The translations under genes and the position numbers were made by a program. Positions 1-8,385 of a stretch of 64,000 bases of DNA are shown here, one piece after another; the stretch's first letter is position 1; each line of letters starts with the position of its first letter. The DNA comes from an uncultured Roseibium sp. (GTDB lineage: Bacteria; Pseudomonadota; Alphaproteobacteria; Rhizobiales; Stappiaceae): positions 62,001 through 126,000 of the forward strand of contig NZ_CANMNP010000003.1 in assembly GCF_947499295.1 (NCBI RefSeq), in the 5' to 3' direction. The notes under the pieces were generated by a model, which saw only the letters and a program-made list of their open reading frames with translations, was not told the DNA's origin and did not search any database.

Positions 1-546
1 CATCTGAACGGTCTCTTCGGACGCAGGGCCGCCAGTCATGAGGACTTTCGATATTCCAAGGCCCTGGTGCGTGCCGGAACTGGCGGGCTGGAATGGCATG
101 CCGATACCCTGGATGCGTTCCTGGAAAGCCCGCGCAGGCTTGCAAGCGGCACACGTATGAGCTTCGCGGGTCTCAAGAAGGCAGAGGACCGGCTGAATCT
201 GATTGCCTATCTGCGGTCGTTTTCAGACAGCCCGGCCAACATACCGGAGGCGGACCCGACGGCGAGCCCGACGGATCATGACCTTGATCCGGCCATTCTC
301 GCGCTCAAGGGCGATCCGGAATATGGCGAATATCTCAGCAGCGAATGTACGACCTGCCACCAGGCCGATGGCAGAAATGACGGCATTCCATCCATTGTCC
401 TGTGGCCGAAAGAAGATTTTGTGCTTGCGATGCATGCCTACAAGAACAAGACGCGGGCACATCCGGTGATGCAGATGATGGCGGGACGGCTGAACGCGGA
501 GGAGATAGCGGCGCTGGCGGCCTATTTTTCAGCGCTCGAGCAATGA
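1..546 (+). CDS. soxE: Diheme c-type cytochrome, 5' end cut (SoxE/FccA-like)
   Basis: Frame 1 is open from the first base to TGA at 544-546, so the start and the first heme motif lie outside the window. The visible part holds the end of one cytochrome c domain (the LNGLFGR and FLESPRR stretches are typical of class I cytochromes) and a complete second domain with heme motif CTTCH at 346-360 and a Met-rich region (MQMMAGRL) that may supply the axial Met. The gene lies 22 bases before the FCSD-type flavoprotein. In Sox and flavocytochrome c sulfide dehydrogenase systems the diheme subunit (SoxE, FccA) passes electrons from that flavoprotein to the respiratory chain in the periplasm. The role is inferred from the pairing and the heme motif; SoxE and FccA cannot be told apart from a fragment. 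Confidence 0.8.
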   Translation, partial: HLNGLFGRRAASHEDFRYSKALVRAGTGGLEWHADTLDAFLESPRRLASGTRMSFAGLKKAEDRLNLIAYLRSFSDSPANIPEADPTASPTDHDLDPAILALKGDPEYGEYLSSECTTCHQADGRNDGIPSIVLWPKEDFVLAMHAYKNKTRAHPVMQMMAGRLNAEEIAALAAYFSALEQ

Positions 547-568
547 CAGTGCATTTAGGGAGGATAAA

Positions 569-1828
569 ATGACACTGAACAGACGGCAATTCATAGGCAC
601 AACGGCGGCAGTGGCTGCGACGCTTTCCGCGCCCATAGTCAAGGCACAGGGCAAACCGCGCGTGGTGGTCGTTGGCGGAGGCGCTGGTGGTGCGACTGCG
701 GCGCGCTACCTTGCAAAGGACAGCAAGGGCGCAATCGATGTCACCTTGATCGAACCGACTCGGAAATACTATACGTGTTTCTTTTCAAACCTCTATCTGG
801 GTGGCTTCAAGGAAATTGAAGACATCGGGCACACCTATGGCGGGCTCGCCGCAGGCGGCGTGAACGTTGTGCATGACTGGGCAGTCGGCGTGGACCGGGA
901 TGCAAAAACCGTGAGCCTGGCGGGCGGCGGAACTGTGCCCTATGACAAGCTTATTCTCAGCCCGGGGATCGACTTCGTGGAAGGCGCCGTTGAAGGTTGG
1001 GGCCTCAGTGCGCAAAACGCGATGCCGCATGCTTACAAGGCTGGCTCGCAGTCTGAGCTTTTGAAAGCGCAACTGATGGCGATGCCGGCAGGCGGCACGT
1101 TTGCAATGGTCGCACCCCCCAATCCATTTCGCTGTCCGCCAGGACCTTATGAGCGTGTCTCGATGGTGGCCCACTTCCTGAAACAGAACAATCCGACCGC
1201 AAAAATCATCGTTGCTGATCCGAAGCCGAAGTTTTCCAAGATGGCGCTTTTCCAGGAAGGCTGGGCCAACCACTATGAAGGAATGGTCGACTGGATCGGT
1301 GAGGAATTTGGTGGCGGAAACGTTTCGGTTGATCCTGACGCGATGACGGTCACGATCGATGGTGAGGAAACGAAGGTTGATGTTTGTAATGTGATCCCGG
1401 CCATGAAGGCTGGCCGCATTGCGGAACTGGCGGGCGTAACGGATGGTAACTGGGCTCCGGTAAACGCTGCGGACATGTCGACAAAAGCGGATGCCGACAT
1501 TTACGTACTCGGAGATGCCTCAAGTCAGGGTGACATGCCAAAATCCGGCTTTTCGGCAAACTCGCAGGCCAAGGTTTGCGCGAACGCCGTGCGCGGGGCA
1601 CTGACCGGTTCCAAAGTCTTCCCGGCGAAGTTCTCCAACACCTGCTGGTCTCTCATTGCTCCGAACGATGGGGTTAAGGTCGGTGCCACTTACGAGGCGA
1701 CACCGGAGAAAATTGCCAAGGTCGACGGGTTTATCTCTCAAACCGGTGAAAGCGCGGATCTGCGCAAGGCGACCTACGAGGAGTCTGAGGGCTGGTACAC
1801 GGGTATCACCACAGACATGCTCGGGTAG
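569..1828 (+). CDS. soxF: Sulfide dehydrogenase flavoprotein subunit (SoxF/FccB)
   Basis: 419 residues. A Tat signal (NRRQFIG, then a hydrophobic stretch ending near residue 27) points to periplasmic export with FAD bound. The dinucleotide fold VVVVGGGAGG is at about residues 32-41. The two cysteines that form the redox disulfide in flavocytochrome c sulfide dehydrogenases are visible in their family contexts: C189 in CPPGPYER and C359 in NTCWSL. C70 follows in YYTC. The protein should oxidise sulfide or polysulfide and reduce the diheme partner encoded just upstream. The start has a strong SD (GGGAGGATAAA). In Paracoccus the order is soxE-soxF-soxG-soxH, which this locus resembles. Confidence 0.9.
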   Translation: MTLNRRQFIGTTAAVAATLSAPIVKAQGKPRVVVVGGGAGGATAARYLAKDSKGAIDVTLIEPTRKYYTCFFSNLYLGGFKEIEDIGHTYGGLAAGGVNVVHDWAVGVDRDAKTVSLAGGGTVPYDKLILSPGIDFVEGAVEGWGLSAQNAMPHAYKAGSQSELLKAQLMAMPAGGTFAMVAPPNPFRCPPGPYERVSMVAHFLKQNNPTAKIIVADPKPKFSKMALFQEGWANHYEGMVDWIGEEFGGGNVSVDPDAMTVTIDGEETKVDVCNVIPAMKAGRIAELAGVTDGNWAPVNAADMSTKADADIYVLGDASSQGDMPKSGFSANSQAKVCANAVRGALTGSKVFPAKFSNTCWSLIAPNDGVKVGATYEATPEKIAKVDGFISQTGESADLRKATYEESEGWYTGITTDMLG

Positions 1829-1920
1829 GCTGATAGCTCAGCGTCCCGGACCCAAGTCGAAACGGCTATCCGGGACGCTGCTCCGGGCAAAGTTTGCCCA
1901 ATCCGAAAGAGGATCAAGTA

Positions 1921-2355
1921 ATGAAAACTGTCGTTCTTGCTGCAACGCTCGGCCTTGCGCTCAGCAGCGCTGCCGTGGCCGAAAAGCCTTTCACCTATCC
2001 ATTCGACGGTTCTTTTGAGGATGCCACCTTCGCGGTCGAAAGCGCGATCGTGGGACAGGGGCTGGTCATCGACTATGTCAGCCATGTCGGGGCAATGCTC
2101 AATCGGACCGGATCCGATGTCGGCAGCGATGCAACGATCTTCAAGAATGCGGACATCTTCCTGTTCTGCTCCGCTGTGATTTCACGGCAGGTCATGGAAA
2201 AGGATCCAATGAACATCACGCATTGTCCATATGGGATCTTCGTCATGGAGACCGATGAGGGTGTGATGATCGGGCACAAGGATTATCCGGAAGGGTCCAT
2301 GCAGGCCGTGGAGAACCTGATGCAGCAGATCGTTGCAGAGGCTGTTGGCAACTGA
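1921..2355 (+). CDS. Exported DUF302 protein
   Basis: 144 residues. The ATG at 1921 follows AGAGGATCAAGTA and begins a clear Sec signal peptide (cleavage near AVAEKP, about residue 22), so I prefer it to a TTG 27 bases upstream. The mature part has the DUF302 pattern: a beta-rich domain of about 100 residues with FCSA and [10 protein letters not shown] stretches. DUF302 proteins recur in sulfur-oxidation loci, but no reaction is established; binding of a sulfur compound or cytochrome maturation would be guesses. The gene sits 92 bases after soxF and overlaps the next gene by one base (TGATG), so it is probably co-transcribed and translationally coupled. Confidence 0.8.
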   Translation: MKTVVLAATLGLALSSAAVAEKPFTYPFDGSFEDATFAVESAIVGQGLVIDYVSHVGAMLNRTGSDVGSDATIFKNADIFLFCSAVISRQVMEKDPMNITHCPYGIFVMETDEGVMIGHKDYPEGSMQAVENLMQQIVAEAVGN

Positions 2356-3569
2356 TGGACTACGGCGCTTTCTTCCGATCCGAGTTGAATTCGCTCCGAG
2401 AGGCCGGCAACTATCGTGCCTTTGCCGAGCTGGAACGCCACTGTGGCAGTTTCCCAAGTGCGACCTGCCACAATGGCCCTGGTGAGGTCACCATCTGGTG
2501 CTCGAATGACTATCTGGGCATGGGCCAGCATCCGGCAGTGCTGAGTGCGATGCATGATGCGCTTGACAGATGCGGTGCAGGTGCCGGCGGAACCAGAAAC
2601 ATATCCGGCAATTCGCATGATCATACGTTGCTGGAAGCCGAAATTGCTGATCTTCATGGCAAAGAAGCAGCATTGCTGTTCACGTCCGGTTATGTGGCGA
2701 ACTGGTCGGCGCTTGGAACGCTCGCGTCTCGTATTCCGGGTTGCGTGGTTTTGTCCGACGCTTTGAACCACGCTTCCATGATTGAAGGTATCCGTCACAG
2801 CCGCGCCCGGAAGGTTATCTGGAAACACAACGATCTGGAAGATCTGGAAGCCAGGCTCGCGGAGCTTCCCGTTGAACAGCCGAAGCTCATCGCGTTCGAA
2901 AGCGTCTATTCCATGGATGGCGATATTGCGCCGATTGCCGCCATTTGCGATCTGGCGGACCGATATGGCGCCATGACCTATCTCGATGAAGTGCACGCTG
3001 TCGGCCTCTACGGTCCACGCGGCGGAGGGATTGCGGAGCGGGAAGGGCTCATGAACCGCTTGACGGTGATCGAAGGAACGCTTGGCAAGGCTTTTGGCGT
3101 TGTCGGCGGCTACATTTCGGCTTCAGCGGAACTCTGTGATTTTGTGCGCTCATTCTCCAGCGGTTTCATTTTTACCACCGCTTTACCGCCTGCCGTCGCG
3201 GCCGGTGCCGCGGCATCGATAAGGCATCTGAAGAAGAGCAATGTCGAGCGCCAACAACAGCAAACCAACGTGGCTCAGGTGAGACGACGTTTCGATGCCA
3301 TTGGACTGCCTCATCTCGACAATCCGAGCCACATCATTCCGGTGATGGTCGGTGATCCGGTCAAGTGCAAGCTGATTTCCGACGTGTTGATGAAAGATCA
3401 CAGGATCTACATTCAGCCGATCAACTATCCGACCGTGCCCAAGGGCACCGAACGACTGCGCATCACGCCGTCGCCCGTACACACTGCTTCGGATATTGTT
3501 CACCTCGTCGCGGCGCTTGAAGCGTTGTGGACGCGATGCGAGCTCGCTCGTCGTCCGGTCGCCGCTTAA
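2355..3569 (+). CDS. hemA: 5-aminolevulinate synthase
   Basis: 404 residues, the usual length for bacterial ALAS. It condenses glycine with succinyl-CoA to 5-aminolevulinate, the first step of heme synthesis in alphaproteobacteria. Visible family marks are the [12 protein letters not shown] glycine/CoA-site region (residues 74-85), [27 protein letters not shown] (211-220) and the PLP lysine K245 in GTLGKAFG. The start codon shares one base with the stop of the DUF302 gene. A heme-synthesis enzyme at the end of a sox operon rich in c-type cytochromes suggests extra heme supply when the operon is induced. It is probably a second ALAS copy next to a housekeeping one elsewhere, which cannot be checked here. 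Confidence 0.93.
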   Translation: MDYGAFFRSELNSLREAGNYRAFAELERHCGSFPSATCHNGPGEVTIWCSNDYLGMGQHPAVLSAMHDALDRCGAGAGGTRNISGNSHDHTLLEAEIADLHGKEAALLFTSGYVANWSALGTLASRIPGCVVLSDALNHASMIEGIRHSRARKVIWKHNDLEDLEARLAELPVEQPKLIAFESVYSMDGDIAPIAAICDLADRYGAMTYLDEVHAVGLYGPRGGGIAEREGLMNRLTVIEGTLGKAFGVVGGYISASAELCDFVRSFSSGFIFTTALPPAVAAGAAASIRHLKKSNVERQQQQTNVAQVRRRFDAIGLPHLDNPSHIIPVMVGDPVKCKLISDVLMKDHRIYIQPINYPTVPKGTERLRITPSPVHTASDIVHLVAALEALWTRCELARRPVAA

Positions 3570-3578
3570 GCCGCCGGA

Positions 3579-4526
3579 CTATTCAAACTCCATCTGTTCA
3601 TAGACACGGCCGGCGTTTTTTGTCGCAAGTTCTTCATACGTGTCCAGATGCGCATAGGGTGACTGGTCCACATAGTAGGCGTCGGCCAGGTCGCCGCCTT
3701 CTTCAAGATGGTCGCCGATCTTGCCGCGCAGGTAGATCAGGTAATCACGGGTGTAGCGGCGGACCTGCGCCATGTTGGTCGGGTGGCCGTGACCCGGTAT
3801 GACATAAGTGGCATTCAGTGCCTCAAATCCGCTTTCCCAGGTTTCCAGCCAGTCCGCGACAACCGTGTCCTCAAAAATCGGCAGCATGCGCTCGTGGAAT
3901 GCCATGTCGCCCGCGATGACAAGGCTCTGTTCCGGCAACCAGACTTGCGTGTCGCCAGGTCCGTGTGCCGGGCCCAGATGCAGAACCTCGATGCGGAACG
4001 CACCCATTTCGATGATGCGTGTGTCTTCAAAGGTTTCGGTTGGCGGAGCGACAAAGGTGCCTTCGGCCTTGTCCCGGTTATACCTTTTCATGCTTTCGAG
4101 GATCTGGTTGCCGCGCTCCTCGATTTCATGGGCAGCGTCGACATGCGCAAGAATGGGTACGCCTTGCTCCGACCAATAGGAGTTGCCGAGCATTGCATGC
4201 CCCTGGCCGTTTTCATCAATAACGAGTTTTACCGGCTGGTCGGTGACGGCTTTGATTTCCTGATGGAGAGCTTCGGCAAGAATGTAAGCTGCTCCGCCGT
4301 TGACGACGATCACTCCATCGCCGGTAACGATGAAGCTCAAATTGTTGTTGTGACCGGAGTTTTCGTAAGTTGGCGGAGCGGTGGCGCCAATGGCCGACCA
4401 GACATGAGGTATCACCTCGACCGGCTTTGAATAGAGCGCTGATCCCGGATACTGGTCGGGAATGTCTTCGCTGGCGTGCGCTGAAATCGCTAGACAAAGT
4501 GAGATTACCAGTCCGATTGCACGCAT
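3579..4526 (-). CDS. soxH: SoxH-like MBL-fold periplasmic protein with degenerate metal motif
   Basis: 315 residues with a Sec signal peptide (cleavage near AHASED). The fold is metallo-beta-lactamase: VTGDGVIVVNGG (68-78), LVIAGDMAFHE, and VIPGHGHPTN near residue 245. The place where family members carry HxHxDH reads ENGQGH (105-110), so only the last histidine remains. GPAHGPGD and the other histidines are kept. The protein resembles SoxH and the zinc hydrolases of quinoprotein-dependent systems. It overlaps the upstream soxG-like gene by one base (TAATG) and converges on the ALAS gene with a 9-base gap. It may bind metal differently or be non-catalytic. Confidence 0.75.
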   Translation of the reverse strand: MRAIGLVISLCLAISAHASEDIPDQYPGSALYSKPVEVIPHVWSAIGATAPPTYENSGHNNNLSFIVTGDGVIVVNGGAAYILAEALHQEIKAVTDQPVKLVIDENGQGHAMLGNSYWSEQGVPILAHVDAAHEIEERGNQILESMKRYNRDKAEGTFVAPPTETFEDTRIIEMGAFRIEVLHLGPAHGPGDTQVWLPEQSLVIAGDMAFHERMLPIFEDTVVADWLETWESGFEALNATYVIPGHGHPTNMAQVRRYTRDYLIYLRGKIGDHLEEGGDLADAYYVDQSPYAHLDTYEELATKNAGRVYEQMEFE

Positions 4527-5440
4527 TAGAAAGCCTCCGGTAAAAAGCGGTATCCCTTGGCGTCATGTTCTACACGCCCCATGCCGCCACCCGGCAAGTG
4601 AAAGCCGACAATCTTGAGGTCGTCGGCAATGATCCGGTCCAGAAGCGCTATGCGTGTCGAGGCAGCGACCTCGGCGTCCTGATCGGAACCACTCGGCCAT
4701 TCCGGCTTCATGAATGCAACATGGTGATTGCCGATGGCGTCTCCGACGACCAGCGCAGCTTCAGTTCCGCTTCGGACCTCGAAACTCATATGCCCCGGCG
4801 TGTGACCGGGCGTTGAAACGGCCTGAATGCCCGGCAAGACTTCCTGGCCTCCGTCAAAGAATTCGACCGAGTCCTCAATGGCTTCGAAGCGGCGTTTTGC
4901 GCCGACAGCCATCGCAGCCCGCGCTTCCCCTATCGTGTCGACCGTTTCCGGGGCCCACCAGTAGTCCCACTCGGCGCGGCCGATCATATATGTTGCGTCA
5001 TAAAACAGAGGTTCGTCGAATTCATCCAGCAACCCCCAGATATGATCCGGATGGGCGTGCGTGAAAATGACGTGGGTGATATCTTCCGGCGCAACGCCAG
5101 CCAGTTCCAGACCTTCCAGAAGCTTGCCTGCCGAGGGCTGGAAATCTGGGCCCGAGCCAACGTCGAACAAGACAGTTTTGTCTCCATCCCGGTAAAGGGA
5201 AACGTTGCAATCCGGTTTCAATGTTGCCTCGGAAATACCGGCCTTCTGCAAAAGAGGTGCGAGTTCGTCCCAGGGCATTGGCTCAAAGACAAAACTGCCC
5301 GGTAAGGTCAGATGTCCGTCGCTAACCGTCGTCAAAACTCCGTTTCCGATGGAGAGCTCAGCTTTCGCCAGTTGTGCAAACTGAAGGGACACAGGCAATG
5401 CGGCACAGCCTGAAAGAAAGGCACGTCGGGACAGGGGCAT
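4526..5440 (-). CDS. soxG: SoxG-like MBL-fold hydrolase, Tat-exported
   Basis: 304 residues. The N-terminus SRRAFLSGCAALPVS is a twin-arginine signal. The metal-binding loop is complete: THAHPDHIWG with H128, H130, D132 and H133, followed by TPGHTPGHMSF and VVGDAIGNHH. It is a zinc (or di-zinc) hydrolase of the glyoxalase II/SoxG group in the periplasm; thiol or thioester substrates are known in the superfamily, but the true substrate of SoxG is not established. First gene of a two-gene minus-strand operon with the soxH-like gene. Its upstream region (5441-5500) is AT-rich and is the likely promoter. Confidence 0.8.
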   Translation of the reverse strand: MPLSRRAFLSGCAALPVSLQFAQLAKAELSIGNGVLTTVSDGHLTLPGSFVFEPMPWDELAPLLQKAGISEATLKPDCNVSLYRDGDKTVLFDVGSGPDFQPSAGKLLEGLELAGVAPEDITHVIFTHAHPDHIWGLLDEFDEPLFYDATYMIGRAEWDYWWAPETVDTIGEARAAMAVGAKRRFEAIEDSVEFFDGGQEVLPGIQAVSTPGHTPGHMSFEVRSGTEAALVVGDAIGNHHVAFMKPEWPSGSDQDAEVAASTRIALLDRIIADDLKIVGFHLPGGGMGRVEHDAKGYRFLPEAF

Positions 5441-5725
5441 CTCTTAAAAAACCTCTATTTAAATTCTTATATTTGAATATGTATGAAATACGGTGTCTGC
5501 ACAAGCTCAAATGACGGGAAGAAATTCAAAGGCATCCCCGGCAGAAAGCCCTGTTCCTGACGGGACACAGTCGTGGAACCCTATGAGATGGAACGCGAAT
5601 TTGACCCTGGTAAAGGTTCAGTCTGAAATGGAACGCCGCAGAAAGGAGGCGGCATGTGAACTCGCTTGCGGACCACTCTTTGATACCGCAAATTTGCTGC
5701 CAAGAGACTGAGTCTAATGGCGCAG

Positions 5726-6919
5726 TCAGGTCAGTTCCGGGCTGAGGTCGATCTTGGAAAACGTACCGGCAGCCGAAATACTGCCATTTGCCAATGAGCG
5801 TTCGTCTGCCCTTGAAATCTGAGTTTTTTTCCGGCGCTCCCGCGGAGAAAGCCCGTATTTTTCCCTGTAAACGCGGGCAAAGTGGGCCTGGTCGACAAAC
5901 CCGGTAGAAAAGGCAACCTGCGCCACTGCCATCCTGGTTTTGCGCAGCAATTCGTCAGCCTTGTGAAGACGGATATCCATGTAGTAGCGCATCACGCCGA
6001 TACCGAGATCCGACTTGAAATTGCGCTGCAGCTTGCGAGAGCTGACACCGGCCAGCATGGCCATTTGATCAAGTGTCAGAAGATCGGTGACATGGCTTTC
6101 CATCAGTTCAACGGCAGCGGTGACGCAGCTGTTGACGCCTGTGTTGCTGCCCAGATACCTGGATCTGAGCGGTTCGTCCTGGCCTCGCATGCCACTGTGC
6201 ACGAGCCAGTCGCTGACCTTGCCGGCAAGTTCAGCGCCTTGTTCCGATTTAACGATCGCTAGCATCATATCCAAAGAGGCAACCCCGCCAGCACAGGTGT
6301 ACCGGTTGCGGTCGATCACAAACAAACGCTGTTCCAGATAATAGGTATCGGAGAGGGCATTGAGCTCCTCGAAGTGCTCCCAATGGACCGTGAAACGCCG
6401 CTCGTTCATCAAACCGGCTTTTGCCAAAAGCGCTCCGCCTCCGGAGATACCACCCAGATCCACGCCATGTGCAGCGAGTTTGCGCAGTTGGGCAAAAAGA
6501 CCAGCGTTTTCGGCATCGCCCAGGTTGCTGCCGGCGACGACAAGAAGCAGATCCACCTGATTGGTCAGAATGCCGAGAGGCTCGGTTTCAAAGTAGGCGC
6601 CGCAAGTTGCGCGCGCCTTGCCGGCGTTGTGCGAGTAGTAGGTCACGCTGAAAAGGTCTGACCCACTCAGGAGATTTGCCGCCCTAAGCGGTTCGGTCGC
6701 CGAGGCGACGGACATCAACGCATAGCCGTCGACGAGCAGAAGCCCGATCTTTCGATGCTGTTTTTCACTTTTTGTGCCAAATTCGTCCTTGGTGGACTTG
6801 CCTTGGGGGCTCTTCGTCAGAGCACAATTTTTTCGCAAGGAAACCTGCGTTTGGTTGCCATGACCTTCTCTCAATTCGATTTCGTGGCTGTGGATCGGAT
6901 TCAGAAAGGCTTCATTCAT
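5726..6919 (-). CDS. GlxA-type AraC-family transcriptional regulator
   Basis: 397 residues. The N-terminal half is a DJ-1/PfpI (GATase1-like) domain starting at about residue 57 (KIGLLLVDGYALMS), with GISGGGALLAKAG at the nucleophile-elbow position. The cysteine usual in true amidotransferases is replaced there by glycine or serine, as in regulators. The C-terminal third carries the two AraC helix-turn-helix units (LLTLDQMAMLAGVSSRKLQR and VAQVAFSTGFVDQAHFARVYRE, with YGLSPRERR). Relatives such as GbdR control use of glycine betaine and related methylamines, which agrees with the TMAO locus next door. This is an inference from the neighbourhood. The first 55 residues are low-complexity and the start could be a little downstream. 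Confidence 0.85.
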   Translation of the reverse strand: MNEAFLNPIHSHEIELREGHGNQTQVSLRKNCALTKSPQGKSTKDEFGTKSEKQHRKIGLLLVDGYALMSVASATEPLRAANLLSGSDLFSVTYYSHNAGKARATCGAYFETEPLGILTNQVDLLLVVAGSNLGDAENAGLFAQLRKLAAHGVDLGGISGGGALLAKAGLMNERRFTVHWEHFEELNALSDTYYLEQRLFVIDRNRYTCAGGVASLDMMLAIVKSEQGAELAGKVSDWLVHSGMRGQDEPLRSRYLGSNTGVNSCVTAAVELMESHVTDLLTLDQMAMLAGVSSRKLQRNFKSDLGIGVMRYYMDIRLHKADELLRKTRMAVAQVAFSTGFVDQAHFARVYREKYGLSPRERRKKTQISRADERSLANGSISAAGTFSKIDLSPELT

Positions 6920-7263
6920 GTCATGACACCAGTCGTTCTTTGCGCGGAGCGGAACTCTCCACTGTCAGAGCCAAATGGGTCCTGCTTGTGCCCGGCGGCT
7001 CGCTATTCTCTTTCATCATCTTATGCGTTCTAAAAACCGAATGGGCGCATTTCTGCGGTTTCAACGACATCGGTCTTTCAACACGAAGATCTGTGTGTGA
7101 AAATTTCTTCAATAATTTCACGCGATGAGATGAAAAAATCAACCAATTTTTCATTTCGCATACGTGCGCTCTCGGCAATTTGATCTCGTATATGCCTGGA
7201 ACGGACATTTTCCCGACGTTGGCACAAATGCAAATTTGAGCATAGAACCACAATCCGCCATGA
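6920..7263. other. Intergenic region upstream of the glxA-type regulator
   Basis: 344 bases between the start of the AraC-type gene and the stop of the LacI-type gene. The part from 7030 to 7150 is AT-rich (runs such as GAAAATTTCTTCAATAATTTC) and is the likely promoter region of the regulator. A 110-codon minus-strand frame runs through it, but its composition does not look coding and I see no SD. No RNA gene or repeat seen. Confidence 0.4.
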
Positions 7264-8277
7264 CTAGATTCCAGTTCTGGCGCGGGTGGATTCCCGGATC
7301 ACCAGATCGGTTTCGAAAAGCCGTTCAGAGGGCCTTTTGCCGTTTTCGATCCATTCTGAAATGGCAGTTGCGGTCGCATGACCCATGCGGACGACCGGAA
7401 GATGCACCGTCGTGAGGGCAGGGAAGGTATGAGCCGATCCGGGCAGATCGTCGATCCCGATGACCGATATGTCATCCGGGACTGCAACTTCCTGGCGCTT
7501 CAATTCATACAGAACGCCGGTCGCCAGAACATCTGAGAGGCACAAGATTGCCGTTGGCCTGTCTTCAAGGGAAAGGATTTTGTTTGCTGCTTCGCAGCCG
7601 TCTTCTATGGACAGGTCCGCCTCGAAAAAACTCATGCGCGCGGTGTCGTGCCCCTCAAGACCCTCGAGACGGGCAAGCGTACGGTCGTTGCTGGTCAGGG
7701 AACCGTGGACGACCGCAATCGCCGAATGGCCGAGCGACAGAAGATATTCAAGGGCTATCCTGCCTGCACCGGCGTTGTCATAACCGATTGTTGGGAGAAG
7801 GAAGTCCGGATCGAAATAGGATGTCGCGACAGCTGGTAGTTGGCAGCGCTCAATGAGTTCAAACAGTTCAGGCTCATGTGTGATCCCCGAGACGATCAGT
7901 CCTTCCGCGCCGATGTCGACCAGCGTTTGCGCCTTTAGCGCCTCGACGGAGGCATCACCATTGGTCGTGGCCACAACGAGCGACAAGCGATATTCGGATA
8001 GCTTCTGTTCCAAAGCTGCCAGATAGCGCGCAAAAATCGCATGGTCGAGGGTCGGGACCAATGCGCCGACGACCCTTGAGCGTCCCGAGTTGATGGCGCG
8101 TGCAGCTGCACTCGGAACAAATCGGAGTTCGGTGATTGCAGCATTGACGACTGCCTTGGTTTTTTCAGCAACGCTGTCGGGCGAATTCAGGACACGGGAA
8201 ACAGTCGCAACAGAAACATTTGCCAGTTTTGCAACGTCCCTGAGATTGGCGCGTTTGCGGTATTTGGGATTGTCCAT
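7264..8277 (-). CDS. LacI-family transcriptional regulator
   Basis: 337 residues. The N-terminal LacI helix-turn-helix is textbook: LRDVAKLANVSVATVSRVLN at about residues 12-31, then the hinge helix (PSAAARAINSGRS). A periplasmic-binding-protein-like effector domain follows (VVGALVPTLDHAIF, ending with IGIDDLPGSAHTFPALTTV). The gene is divergent from tdm. A perfect 18-base palindrome of LacI type lies 73 bases upstream of its start and right at the tdm start, so it is the likely repressor of the TMAO operon, with a small methylated amine or a breakdown product as inducer. The effector is inferred, not seen. Confidence 0.88.
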   Translation of the reverse strand: MDNPKYRKRANLRDVAKLANVSVATVSRVLNSPDSVAEKTKAVVNAAITELRFVPSAAARAINSGRSRVVGALVPTLDHAIFARYLAALEQKLSEYRLSLVVATTNGDASVEALKAQTLVDIGAEGLIVSGITHEPELFELIERCQLPAVATSYFDPDFLLPTIGYDNAGAGRIALEYLLSLGHSAIAVVHGSLTSNDRTLARLEGLEGHDTARMSFFEADLSIEDGCEAANKILSLEDRPTAILCLSDVLATGVLYELKRQEVAVPDDISVIGIDDLPGSAHTFPALTTVHLPVVRMGHATATAISEWIENGKRPSERLFETDLVIRESTRARTGI

Positions 8278-8322
8278 GCGCCTCCGAAACTGCCTGAATT
8301 CAAATTCTGCAACAAGAGAGAC

Positions 8323-8328
8323 TTGACA
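8323..8328 (+). promoter_or_regulatory. Possible -35 box of the tdm operon
   Basis: A consensus TTGACA lies in the lacI-tdm gap. No good -10 sits 16-18 bases later (CAAGCT); the closest candidate, TATGTA at 8351, has a 22-base spacer. Transcription from here would begin inside or just before the palindrome, which suits repression by the LacI protein. Only the -35 is convincing. Confidence 0.35.
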
Positions 8329-8350
8329 TATGTGATGGGTCTTAACAAGC

Positions 8351-8368
8351 TATGTAACTAGTTACATA
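8351..8368. promoter_or_regulatory. Palindromic LacI-type operator
   Basis: Perfect 18-base inverted repeat TATGTAACTAGTTACATA centred between 8359 and 8360. Length, symmetry and an even centre are typical of LacI-family operators. It ends on the first ATG of the tdm frame (8368), so that ATG is unlikely to be the real start. It lies between the divergent LacI-type gene and tdm and should serve as the operator for tdm-tmoXWV and perhaps for autoregulation. Confidence 0.75.
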
Positions 8369-8385
8369 TGGCGGAAATGCTTAAT

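Noticed and set aside
5493..5711. 72-codon plus frame between the soxG-like gene and the AraC-type gene
   Set aside because: GTG start without SD and no family features. The only good SD inside (GGAGGCGG) precedes ATG followed at once by TGA.
6921..7253. 110-codon minus frame upstream of the AraC-type regulator
   Set aside because: Composition rich in Cys, Lys and His with no domain and no SD; it crosses an AT-rich promoter-like stretch.
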